Source: Phycisphaerales bacterium
Lineage (GTDB): Bacteria; Planctomycetota; Phycisphaerae; Sedimentisphaerales; Anaerobacaceae
Length of the DNA: 7,277 bases
Direction: 5' to 3'
Assembly: GCA_011057845.1 (NCBI GenBank)
Contig: DSDB01000488.1
Coordinates: 1 to 7,277 of the forward strand
The notes under the pieces are model-generated. The model made no database searches. It saw only the letters and a program-made list of their open reading frames with translations, and had not been told where the DNA came from. Shown one piece after another: positions 1 through 5,639 of the stretch. The first letter of the stretch is position 1; every line of letters starts with the position of its first letter. Position numbers and translations under genes: made by a program.

Positions 1-1461
1 CCAGCCGCGTTTGAGCATCGCCGCCAGATTCTCCACATCGCCCGCGTAACGGGCCTGTCCGGCGACATTGACGTTCTCATCGGGGTCGGTGGCGTGGTCG
101 TACAACTCGCGGGCAAGCACCTCCCCCGTGGCCTGATTCTGCCATTGCGTATATCTGAACCGGTCCGTCCGCATCGTATAGCCCATCACCCTGCCGCGGG
201 GATACTGACTGAACGCCGCCTTCTTCCATGGCCGCTGCGGATCCTCAACCAGCGGCATGGCACTCAATCCCTCCAGGTGTCCCGGCATGGCCAACCCGCA
301 GGCTTCGCACAATGTCGGATAGATATCCACATACTCGGTCAATGCCGCCGTCCGCCCTCCGGCGTTCTTCATGCCCGGCACGCTCAGAATCAGCGGCGCG
401 TGTGTATCCAGCTCGAAATTCGTGTGTTTGCACCATCCGGCGTGTTCCCCCAGCTTCCACCCGTGGTCGCCCCACAGCACAATCACCGTCTTCCTCCACA
501 GCTCCAGCCGGTCCAACGCATCCAGCAGCCGCCCGATCTGTGCATCGGTGTAGCTCACACAGGCGTAGTAGCCGTGAATCAGCGCCCGCGCCTGCGCGTC
601 CGAGCATGGCCCGCTTCTGGGCATCCCGACGTAGCTGCGCAGCTCGCCCCAATCGGTCGTGGCGTAGCTTGGCGCATCCTTTGGAACAAAGGGATTGTCC
701 GCCAGGGCGATGTCCTCGCGGCGGTACATATCCCAGTAACGCTTGGGGGCATTGAACGGCAGATGTGGCTTGTAGAAGCCCATTGCCATGAAGAACGGCC
801 TGTCTTTGAGGGCCTCCAGCCGCGCAATGGCGTAATCGACGTTGGCCCCATCCGGGTAGGCGTTGTCCGCCACGTCCGCCGCCTCGTAGGCAGGCCCCCG
901 GCCGCCGCTGTTGGGCTCGGCCGCCTCCAGAGCCTTGACCTGGGTAATGGCTTCCTGCGTCAGATAGCCGCGGCCGTACCATTGGCCCTGCGGGAACGTC
1001 CCGGCCCGGTAGGGCGGTGAGGTCCAGGCCTGCGCATCGTCGTTTGGATGGTGGTATATCTTGCCGATAGACAGCGTTTCGTAGCCGTTCTTCCTGAAGT
1101 GCTCCGGCAGCGTCAGGACATCGGGCATGGCCTTTCGCAGCGGGGTATTGAGGTCATATATCTTCGTCGTGTCCGGCCGCGTCCCGCTCAGGACGCTCGC
1201 CCGCGAAGGAGCACAAACCGCCTGCTGACAGTATGCCCGCTCAAAAAGCAGCCCATCGCGGGCCAGCCTGTCGATATTGGGACTGATGATACCCGTCCGG
1301 CCGTAACAACCCAGTTGCGGCCGCAGGTCATCGACCGCGATAAACAACACGTTTGGACGCTCAAGAACCCTGCACCATGCCCGCCCGCCACCGGTCAGGG
1401 CCGTTACCGCCACAGTGGCCGCCTTCGCCAGAAAACCCCGTCGTGTCAATCCGATACCCAT
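1..1461 (-). CDS. Tat-exported type I sulfatase, iduronate-2-sulfatase-like (3' end beyond window)
   Basis: This gene encodes a formylglycine-dependent sulfatase that hydrolyses sulfate esters, probably on sulfated polysaccharides, outside the cytoplasm. The frame is open for 487 codons from the ATG at 1461 to the window edge with no stop, so only a short C-terminal piece is missing compared with the roughly 500-550 aa of the family. An AAAGGGG ribosome binding site precedes the ATG. Residues 1-30 form a twin-arginine signal (RRGFLAKAA at 7-15). PNVLFIAVDDLRPQLGCYG (36-54) carries the paired metal-binding Asp44/Asp45. CAPSR (83-87) is the sulfatase signature, with Cys83 as the residue converted to formylglycine. 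YKPHLPF begins at residue 230, with Lys231 and His233. GDHGWKLGEH carries the metal ligands Asp332/His333 and is followed by CKHTNFE. The order and wording of these motifs fit iduronate-2-sulfatase-type enzymes (probably family S1_7), but the true substrate cannot be read from sequence. The gene stands alone on this strand, divergent from the tRNA-Ser. Confidence 0.95.
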   Translation of the reverse strand, partial: MGIGLTRRGFLAKAATVAVTALTGGGRAWCRVLERPNVLFIAVDDLRPQLGCYGRTGIISPNIDRLARDGLLFERAYCQQAVCAPSRASVLSGTRPDTTKIYDLNTPLRKAMPDVLTLPEHFRKNGYETLSIGKIYHHPNDDAQAWTSPPYRAGTFPQGQWYGRGYLTQEAITQVKALEAAEPNSGGRGPAYEAADVADNAYPDGANVDYAIARLEALKDRPFFMAMGFYKPHLPFNAPKRYWDMYRREDIALADNPFVPKDAPSYATTDWGELRSYVGMPRSGPCSDAQARALIHGYYACVSYTDAQIGRLLDALDRLELWRKTVIVLWGDHGWKLGEHAGWCKHTNFELDTHAPLILSVPGMKNAGGRTAALTEYVDIYPTLCEACGLAMPGHLEGLSAMPLVEDPQRPWKKAAFSQYPRGRVMGYTMRTDRFRYTQWQNQATGEVLARELYDHATDPDENVNVAGQARYAGDVENLAAMLKRGW

Positions 1462-1612
1462 CAACCAAGCCCCTTTCAACAAGCTGCGGCCCAAGGCCGA
1501 TCCGAAGTCCGATGCTCCTGCCCCCGGCAAAACCTTCGAATCGAGCCAAGCATACCGTCTCTATCCAATCGGGGCAATGTCTGCAAAAAAACACGCCCCG
1601 GCCCCAATTCTC

Positions 1613-1641
1613 TTGCAGCCAAGCGGCGGGGACGCTAAACT
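1613..1641 (+). promoter_or_regulatory. Possible sigma70 promoter upstream of tRNA-Ser
   Basis: TTGCAG (1613-1618) and TAAACT (1636-1641) are separated by 17 bp and read towards the tRNA-Ser gene, about 115 bases before its 5' end. Each hexamer matches the consensus only in part, and the leader would be long for a tRNA. This is a weak candidate. The rest of 1462-1756 holds no gene I can support. Confidence 0.3.
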
Positions 1642-1700
1642 AGCTGACTTCTGGGGCCTCGGATGCTGCTGGACAGACCGGCCGTTGATTGTCTACGGCA

Positions 1701-1723
1701 GGGTCGGGGGGGGCACCGGGGGG
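1701..1723 (+). other. G-rich tract, possible G-quadruplex
   Basis: A run of GGG, eight Gs and six Gs, interrupted only by TC and CACC, fits the pattern of four or more G-triplets with short loops. It lies 33 bases before the tRNA-Ser 5' end, in the leader between the sulfatase and the tRNA. It is followed by GGCCCCGG, which could instead fold part of the tract into a GC hairpin. The function is unknown. Confidence 0.35.
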
Positions 1724-1756
1724 CCCCGGCTGATAAAGGTACTTCAAGGCTCACCT

Positions 1757-1847
1757 GGAGAGGTGGCCGAGTGGCTTAAGGCAACGGTTTGCTAAACCGT
1801 CGTACCGGTATAAACTGGTACCGCGGGTTCGAATCCCGCCCTCTCCG
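1757..1847 (+). tRNA. tRNA-Ser(GCU)
   Basis: This is a complete class II tRNA of 91 bases. The acceptor stem is GGAGAGG (1757-1763) paired with CCTCTCC (1840-1846), with discriminator G at 1847. The anticodon stem ACGGT/ACCGT (1784-1788/1796-1800) encloses loop TTGCTAA, giving anticodon GCT at 1791-1793, which reads AGC and AGU serine codons. A long variable arm (about 1801-1822, GTACC pairing with GGTAC) is the serine hallmark. The T arm is GCGGG-TTCGAAT-CCCGC (1823-1839). CCA is not encoded and must be added after transcription. Confidence 0.97.
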
Positions 1848-1894
1848 TTTCCCGTGGTGCAGGAGGATCGTCGCGGAATACCCCCTTTGCTGCG

Positions 1895-1937
1895 AAAAAA
1901 AAGGCGACCGAACGCTCAATAAACGCCGCCGGCCGCC
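1895..1937 (-). terminator. Rho-independent terminator of tRNA-Pro
   Basis: Read on the minus strand, GGCGGCCG (1937-1930) pairs with CGGTCGCC (1910-1903) through eight pairs including one G-U. The loop is 19 bases, and eight Ts follow (1902-1895). The hairpin begins 13 bases after the tRNA-Pro 3' end, where a terminator is expected. It sits between two convergent tRNA genes and has no comparable T-run on the plus strand, so it serves tRNA-Pro rather than tRNA-Ser. Confidence 0.6.
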
Positions 1938-1950
1938 ATACTTACGCCAA

Positions 1951-2025
1951 TCGGGGCGACAGGACTTGAACCTGCGACCTCTTGACCCCCAGTCAAGCGC
2001 GCTAGCCAAACTGCGCCACGCCCCG
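1951..2025 (-). tRNA. tRNA-Pro(GGG)
   Basis: This is a complete tRNA of 75 bases on the minus strand. The acceptor stem is CGGGGCG (from 2025) with CGCCCCG, and the discriminator is A (1951). The anticodon stem CTTGA/TCAAG encloses loop CTGGGGG, giving anticodon GGG (1990-1988), which reads CCC and CCU. The T loop is TTCAAGT. C as first base paired with G in the acceptor stem is normal for bacterial tRNA-Pro. CCA is not encoded, as in the neighbouring tRNA-Ser. Confidence 0.96.
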
Positions 2026-2035
2026 TAACAGCATT

Positions 2036-2064
2036 ATTCTACCCCAGAGGCCGGCCCGCAACAA
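2036..2064 (-). promoter_or_regulatory. Probable promoter of tRNA-Pro
   Basis: On the minus strand TTGTTG (2064-2059) and TAGAAT (2041-2036) are 17 bp apart, and the -10 ends 10 bases before the tRNA 5' end. The -10 matches consensus at five of six positions and the -35 at three. Transcription would start almost at the mature 5' end. Confidence 0.5.
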
Positions 2065-2111
2065 GCAATTTCCCCAACCCACTGGAATTAACGTGGAATC
2101 CAAGAGATTCA

Positions 2112-2141
2112 TTGACAAAGTTAGGTGTGGCTAACTATAAT
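2112..2141 (+). promoter_or_regulatory. Consensus sigma70 promoter of the metal regulator/feo operon
   Basis: Both hexamers are perfect: TTGACA at 2112-2117 and TATAAT at 2136-2141, spaced by 18 bp. Transcription should start near 2148, giving a leader of only about 20 bases before the ATG at 2169. The TTG inside the -35 box opens a longer in-frame reading (19 extra codons), but it would lie upstream of the transcript start, so this promoter decides the start codon of the regulator gene. Confidence 0.85.
2120..2135. promoter_or_regulatory. Iron-box-like operator 1 (DtxR/IdeR type)
   Basis: The inverted repeat GTTAG (2120-2124), six bases, CTAAC (2131-2135) fills the spacer between -35 and -10. 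Aligned from 2121, the sequence agrees with the actinobacterial IdeR/DtxR consensus TTAGGTTAGGCTAACCTAA at 14 of 19 positions. A metal-loaded repressor bound here would block RNA polymerase directly. The regulator encoded just downstream is the obvious ligand, which implies autoregulation. Confidence 0.75.
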
Positions 2142-2168
2142 GGGGATTGTACTTGGGGTCGCCCGATT

Positions 2169-2624
2169 ATGCTTGGAGCCGATAACGAAGAACTCAGTGC
2201 TTCGCTTGAGGATTACCTCGAAGCGATATTCCGTCTGTCCTGCGACGGGCGCCAGGCCCGCAGCAAGGCCATCGCCGAGCGCCTGGGCGTTTCGCGGGCC
2301 TCCGTAACCGGGGCGTTGCGGCTTCTCAAGAAAAAGGGCCTGGCCAATTACAAGCCCTACGACGGGGTTACGCTGACGTCGGCCGGACACCACGCCGCCG
2401 CCGAGGTGGACCGAAAGCATAGGATTCTCAAGTCATTTTTCGGCCAGGTGCTGGGGGTGGACCCCGAGACCGCCAGAAAAGCGGCGTGTCGGGCCGAGCA
2501 TACCCTGGGCCCGTCCGTCATAGGCAGGTTGCTTTGTTTCATCGAGTTTGTCAGCCGTGAAAACGCCGCCGGCAACGATCTGGTCGGCAAGTTCCAGCAG
2601 TTCTGCAACGAAAGGGCGGTTTAA
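2169..2624 (+). CDS. DtxR/MntR-family metal-dependent transcriptional repressor
   Basis: This is a 151-aa cytoplasmic DNA-binding protein that dimerises and binds its operator when loaded with Fe(II) or Mn(II). A winged helix-turn-helix occupies about residues 12-72 (recognition helix near VSRASVTGALRLLKKKG, 41-57), and the helical dimerisation/metal domain covers 73-151. There is no C-terminal SH3 domain, so it has the short MntR-like architecture. Candidate metal ligands by alignment with family members are Asp15 and Glu18 in LEDYLEAI (as in MntR), His84 in DRKHR, and Cys107, Glu110 and His111 in CRAEH (as in DtxR Cys102/Glu105/His106). ATG 2169 was chosen because the promoter ends at 2141. 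A GGGG at 2155-2158 may act as a weak ribosome binding site. It is the first gene of an operon with feoA (16 bases on) and feoB, so iron is the likely signal, although the mixed ligand set leaves manganese possible. Confidence 0.92.
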   Translation: MLGADNEELSASLEDYLEAIFRLSCDGRQARSKAIAERLGVSRASVTGALRLLKKKGLANYKPYDGVTLTSAGHHAAAEVDRKHRILKSFFGQVLGVDPETARKAACRAEHTLGPSVIGRLLCFIEFVSRENAAGNDLVGKFQQFCNERAV

Positions 2625-2640
2625 CGGCCGCATATTCGCT

Positions 2641-2910
2641 ATGGACCCATCCGGACTCAACCCCGACAAAGAACAAGTCAAACCCCTCTCGAAGGTCAAG
2701 GCCGGCCAGACCGCCAGGGTCGTACGCATAGAGGCCGGCGCCAGCGCCAACGCCCGGCTGGCGTCGATGGGCTTGGTTCCCCGGACCCAGGTCTCCATGA
2801 TCAGCAACGGCCACCCAGGCCCCATGGTCGTCAGCGTCAAAGGCGCCAAGATGATGCTGGGACGCGGTATGGCCCACAAGATAATGGTTTGTGCCGCAAG
2901 TCCGCAGTAA
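2641..2910 (+). CDS. feoA: Ferrous iron transport accessory protein FeoA
   Basis: This is an 89-aa cytoplasmic SH3-like protein that supports FeoB, probably through its cytoplasmic face. The core spans about residues 16-83: GQTARVVRIEAG, then NARLASMGLVPRTQVSMI, then PMVVSVKGAKMMLGRGMAHKIMV. This is the usual FeoA order (the family has an arginine/leucine-rich helix leading to a GL-P-G turn; here it reads GLVPRT). The length is normal, with an N-terminal tail of about 15 residues. The ATG at 2641 follows the regulator stop by 16 bases. No convincing ribosome binding site is visible, which suggests coupling to translation of the regulator. The in-frame extension back to 2548 lies wholly inside the regulator gene and is not needed for the domain. 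Confidence 0.93.
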   Translation: MDPSGLNPDKEQVKPLSKVKAGQTARVVRIEAGASANARLASMGLVPRTQVSMISNGHPGPMVVSVKGAKMMLGRGMAHKIMVCAASPQ

Positions 2911-2934
2911 AGGCCTTCTTTTTTTGATCTGATT

Positions 2935-2950
2935 GTTAGCGCCGCCTAAC
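2935..2950. promoter_or_regulatory. Iron-box-like operator 2, between feoA and feoB
   Basis: GTTAG (2935-2939), six bases, CTAAC (2946-2950) repeats the exact architecture and arms of operator 1, while the six central bases differ (CGCCGC instead of GTGTGG). It lies in the 59-base gap before feoB. A weak promoter (TTGATC 2924-2929, 17 bp, TAACTT 2947-2952) would overlap it, so feoB may have its own iron-controlled start. Alternatively the bound repressor may act as a roadblock to read-through from feoA. Alignment from 2936 to the IdeR consensus gives 13 of 19 matches, counting S (G or C) at the central position. Confidence 0.65.
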
Positions 2951-2969
2951 TTGACTTGGAGATTGCATC

Positions 2970-5054
2970 GTGGACCACACGGTTCGAATCAAGAAACGCA
3001 TCACTGTCGCTGTCGCCGGAAACCCCAACAGCGGCAAATCCACCATCTTCAACATGCTCACCGGAGCCCATCAGCACGTCGGGAACTATCCCGGCGTCAC
3101 GGTCGAGAAGAAGGAAGGGTTCTGCCGCTGGGAAGATACTGAAATCCGCCTCATTGACCTGCCCGGCACATACAGTCTGACCGCCTATTCCGTGGAAGAA
3201 CTCATCGCCCGCAACTTCATCATCGAGGAACACCCCGACCTCGTCGTCAACGTCATCGACGCCTCCAATATCGAACGAAACCTTTATCTGACGACCCAAC
3301 TGATCGAGATGGAGGTGCCCCTGATACTGGTCTTCAACATGAGCGACATCGCACGCCAGCGGGGCCTTGTGTTCGATATCGACCGCCTATCCGAGCTGCT
3401 CGAATCGCCCATTGTGCAGACCGTCGGCACCAAGGGCCAGGGCAGGGATGTCTTGCTGCAAGCCATTGTCGAGACGGCCCGTCGCGGGCGCAGCAGCCGC
3501 GTCCACCGTGTCCGCTACGGACACGAAATCGAGGCCGAATTGGAGGGCATCGAGAGCATCCTGAAGGCCGAAGAGCCGGTCCTCGTCGATCACTACACCA
3601 GCCGCTGGCTGGCCGTCAAACTCCTGGAAAATGACAAAGCCATCACCTCGCTGGTGCGTTCCGACCACGTCCGCCGGATCGTTGTGGCCGCCATCGCCCG
3701 GCTCAGGACACTGTTCGCCGAGGAGCCGGAAATGATATTCGCCGAGCGCCGATACGGCTTCATCTCCGGCGCCTGCCAGGAGGCCATCCGGAACACCGTT
3801 GAGTTGCGCCACGACCTCAGCGACACCGTCGATCGAGTCCTGACCCACCGCTACCTCGGCCTGCCCATCTTTCTGCTGTTCATGTACATCGTGTTCTTCC
3901 TCACGTTCAAAATCGGCGCCTATCCGATGCGGTGGTTGGAGATGCTCTTCGGCCGGCTGGGGACGACCGTCGCCGCACTATGGCCGGCCGGAGCCGACAG
4001 CCTGCCGCGGTCCCTGCTGGTCGATGGGATCATCGGCGGGGTAGGGGGGGTCATCGTCTTTCTGCCCAATATCCTCCTGCTGTTCCTGGCTATCGCCGTC
4101 CTTGAAGACACCGGCTACATGGCCCGCGCCGCCTTCGTCATGGACCGAATCATGCACCGCATCGGCCTGCACGGCAAGAGCTTCATCCCCATGCTCATCG
4201 GCTTCGGCTGCTCGGTCCCGGCCATCATGGGCACCCGAATCCTGGAGAACCGCCCCAACCGCATCACCACCATCCTCGTCATCCCCCTGATGAGCTGCGG
4301 CGCACGGCTGACCATCTATGCGTTGCTGATCCCCGCGTTCTTTCCCCCCGCATGGCGCGGCCCGATGCTCTGGCTGATGTACATCATCGGCATCGTCCTG
4401 GGGGTTATCTGCGCCAAGGTCCTGCGCATGACCCTGCTCAAGGGTGAGACCTCGCACTTCGTTATGGAGCTGCCGCCGTATCGCATGCCCACCTTCAAGG
4501 CCGTAAGCATCCACATGTGGCATCGCGGCTGGATGTACCTGCGGAAGGCCGGAACCGTGATTCTGGGCATCTCGATTGTGCTCTGGTTCGCCATGAACTT
4601 CCCGCGCGTCGCGGCCGAGGACCTTCAGGGTATGGATAATGACCACGCCGCCCAGGTCCGGCTGGAGCGATCGCTGATGGGCCGCATCGGCAGGGCGATG
4701 GCCCCGGCCGTCAGGCCGCTGGGATTCGACTGGAAGGTGGGCACCGCCCTGATCGGTGCCATGGCCGCCAAAGAGGTCTTCGTCGCCCAACTCGGCATCA
4801 TCTACGCCGTCGGCGAGGCCGACGACCACCCCGAAAGCCTCCGTGAAAGGCTACAGCAGGCCTACACCCCCCTCCAGGGCTTCTGTATCATGCTTTTCTG
4901 CCTCATCAGCGCCCCGTGCATCGCCACCGTCGCCATGACCCGCCAGGAGACCGGCCGCTGGCGATGGGCCCTCTTCCAGTGGACCGCCCTGACCGCCATG
5001 GCATACGTCATCACCCTGATCGTCTACAACATCGGCGCCCTCCTGCTCCACTGA
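2970..5054 (+). CDS. feoB: Ferrous iron transporter FeoB
   Basis: This is an inner-membrane Fe(II) importer of 694 aa. It has an N-terminal GTP-binding domain: G1 GNPNSGKS (17-24), G2 around NYPGVTVEKKEG (39-50, Thr44), G3 DLPG (63-66), G4 NMSD (123-126) and G5 near VGTKGQG (152-158). A helical GDI-like region (about 180-285) and the transmembrane domain (about 296-694) follow. The two Gate repeats show GFGCSVPAIM (Cys414) and MSCGARLTIYALL (Cys443), and ISAPCIAT (Cys650) lies near the C-terminus; these correspond to the cysteines studied in E. coli FeoB. The GTG start at 2970 is supported by GGAG at 2958-2961 (8-base spacing) and places the G1 motif at the usual distance from the N-terminus. 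It is shorter than E. coli FeoB (773 aa) but normal for many bacteria. No feoC follows, and no clear terminator is seen after the stop. Confidence 0.97.
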   Translation: MDHTVRIKKRITVAVAGNPNSGKSTIFNMLTGAHQHVGNYPGVTVEKKEGFCRWEDTEIRLIDLPGTYSLTAYSVEELIARNFIIEEHPDLVVNVIDASNIERNLYLTTQLIEMEVPLILVFNMSDIARQRGLVFDIDRLSELLESPIVQTVGTKGQGRDVLLQAIVETARRGRSSRVHRVRYGHEIEAELEGIESILKAEEPVLVDHYTSRWLAVKLLENDKAITSLVRSDHVRRIVVAAIARLRTLFAEEPEMIFAERRYGFISGACQEAIRNTVELRHDLSDTVDRVLTHRYLGLPIFLLFMYIVFFLTFKIGAYPMRWLEMLFGRLGTTVAALWPAGADSLPRSLLVDGIIGGVGGVIVFLPNILLLFLAIAVLEDTGYMARAAFVMDRIMHRIGLHGKSFIPMLIGFGCSVPAIMGTRILENRPNRITTILVIPLMSCGARLTIYALLIPAFFPPAWRGPMLWLMYIIGIVLGVICAKVLRMTLLKGETSHFVMELPPYRMPTFKAVSIHMWHRGWMYLRKAGTVILGISIVLWFAMNFPRVAAEDLQGMDNDHAAQVRLERSLMGRIGRAMAPAVRPLGFDWKVGTALIGAMAAKEVFVAQLGIIYAVGEADDHPESLRERLQQAYTPLQGFCIMLFCLISAPCIATVAMTRQETGRWRWALFQWTALTAMAYVITLIVYNIGALLLH

Positions 5055-5112
5055 CGCCCGGCCATCCCTTCTTCCGTATGGCACACACCGTGCGAGGGTA
5101 TTGGCGGACTAG

Positions 5113-5283
5113 GGTGTCAATGGGGCACTGCGAGAAAAGGTGGTCTCATCCATCTACCCCCTCGAATTAGACACCGGAGCGGTCCTGACCCTGGCTACGT
5201 TCAACCGGCGGCAGTGGGACTCCCGGCCTTACCGGGATATGCCGCCGCACAAGAACATCGACCGTGAGGGCGTGCTCCCGTGA
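5113..5283 (+). pseudogene. MNT-type nucleotidyltransferase, C-terminal remnant
   Basis: A 56-codon open stretch bounded upstream by an in-frame TAG (5110-5112) encodes the tail typical of minimal nucleotidyltransferases that accompany HEPN proteins. It reads YPLELDTGAVLTLATFNRR (15-33), then QWDSRPYRDMPPHKNIDREGVLP to the stop. The catalytic N-terminal half (GSxARG and the DxD aspartates) is absent, and no start codon or recognisable upstream coding sequence lies between feoB and here, so the gene is 5'-truncated. Its stop overlaps the next start in GTGA at 5280-5283, the usual coupled layout of MNT-HEPN pairs, where the nucleotidyltransferase is the antitoxin. The assignment rests on recognition of the family tail and on the neighbour. 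Confidence 0.65.
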
Positions 5284-5411
5284 ACGACAGCAAGGCCGCC
5301 CTAGTCGCCCATCGTCTGAGCCGGGCCCGAGAAGCCCTCGCCGAAGCCTCTTTGCTGCTCGACGCGAACCACACCAACACCTGTGTGACCCGGCTCTACT
5401 ACGCATGTTTC
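5280..5411 (+). pseudogene. HEPN-domain protein, N-terminal fragment
   Basis: The GTG at 5280 opens 44 residues of HEPN type: RLSRAREALAEASLLLDAN (12-30), then TCVTRLYYACF (34-44), where RLYYACF is the hallmark of the second helix. Homology stops abruptly there. The frame then runs on through dispersed repeat sequence to a stop at 5720 without any HEPN character. The distal RX4-6H ribonuclease motif is therefore missing and toxicity should be lost. The break coincides with the start of the 28-bp direct repeat at 5404-5431, so insertion or recombination at that repeat is the likely cause. With the upstream fragment it marks a dead MNT-HEPN toxin-antitoxin module. Confidence 0.7.
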
Positions 5412-5431
5412 TGGCCCAAAGCGATAAATCC
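5404..5431 (+). repeat. 28-bp direct repeat, copy 1
   Basis: This matches 6992-7019 at 27 of 28 positions (T versus C at the seventh base); the shared core is GGCCCAAAGCGATAAATCC. Its first bases overlap the last HEPN codons, so the exact junction is blurred by microhomology. Between here and 5504 the DNA is non-coding and I see only short dyads such as CCAGG-GG-CCTGG. Confidence 0.85.
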
Positions 5432-5504
5432 CAGGGGCCTGGCGACTGCGTCCCCAGTATCCCATAAGTCCATAGGCTACCGACGGCTCATGATCGTCGC
5501 CCGT

Positions 5505-5532
5505 CGTGTTGCACTTCGCATGTTAATGCGCC
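5505..5532 (+). repeat. Perfect 28-bp inverted repeat, left arm
   Basis: The 28 bases here are the exact reverse complement of 6953-6980. The core includes GTTGCACTTCGCATGTTAA. The arm abuts the 107-bp repeat that starts at 5533. Confidence 0.92.
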
Positions 5533-5639
5533 ACTTATCCTACCATGCCGCCGCCCGCCCGTCAAGCCAAATCCCGCCAGAGGCAGATCCGCGGCCGCAG
5601 GCCGCTTCAACCGGCGATCCCGAACCTGCTTCGGGACTA
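5533..5639 (+). repeat. 107-bp dispersed direct repeat, copy A, with two hairpins
   Basis: This aligns without gaps to 7033-7139, with about 13 differences in 107 bases. It contains two perfect hairpins: GCGGCC-gca-GGCCGC (5591-5605) and TCCCGAA-cctgc-TTCGGGA (5618-5636). It has REP-like size and character, is non-coding by itself, and supplies the altered tail of the RHS fragment on the minus strand. Confidence 0.88.

Noticed and set aside
94..1020. Long plus-strand open frame of 308 codons
   Set aside because: It is antisense to the sulfatase, whose motifs (Tat signal, CAPSR, GDHGWKLGEH) are unmistakable on the minus strand. It has the low-complexity Arg/Pro/His composition of a GC-rich shadow frame.
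2548..2640. N-terminal extension of FeoA by 31 codons
   Set aside because: It lies inside the regulator coding sequence and reads as Ser/Ala-rich shadow. The FeoA domain is complete from the ATG at 2641.
2905..2927. Possible terminator after feoA (AAAGGCCTTC followed by seven Ts)
   Set aside because: AAGGCCTT is a palindrome with no room for a loop, so no stable hairpin forms. Transcription into feoB is more plausible.
3978..4829. Minus-strand open frame of 283 codons within feoB
   Set aside because: It is antisense to the membrane domain of feoB and rich in Asp/His/Gly/Gln as expected from the complement of a GC-rich gene. No domain is recognisable.
5055..5112. N-terminal half of the MNT nucleotidyltransferase in another frame
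   Set aside because: I looked for a GSxARG-like motif or continuing homology between the feoB stop and 5112 and saw none. The gap is too short to hold the missing half.
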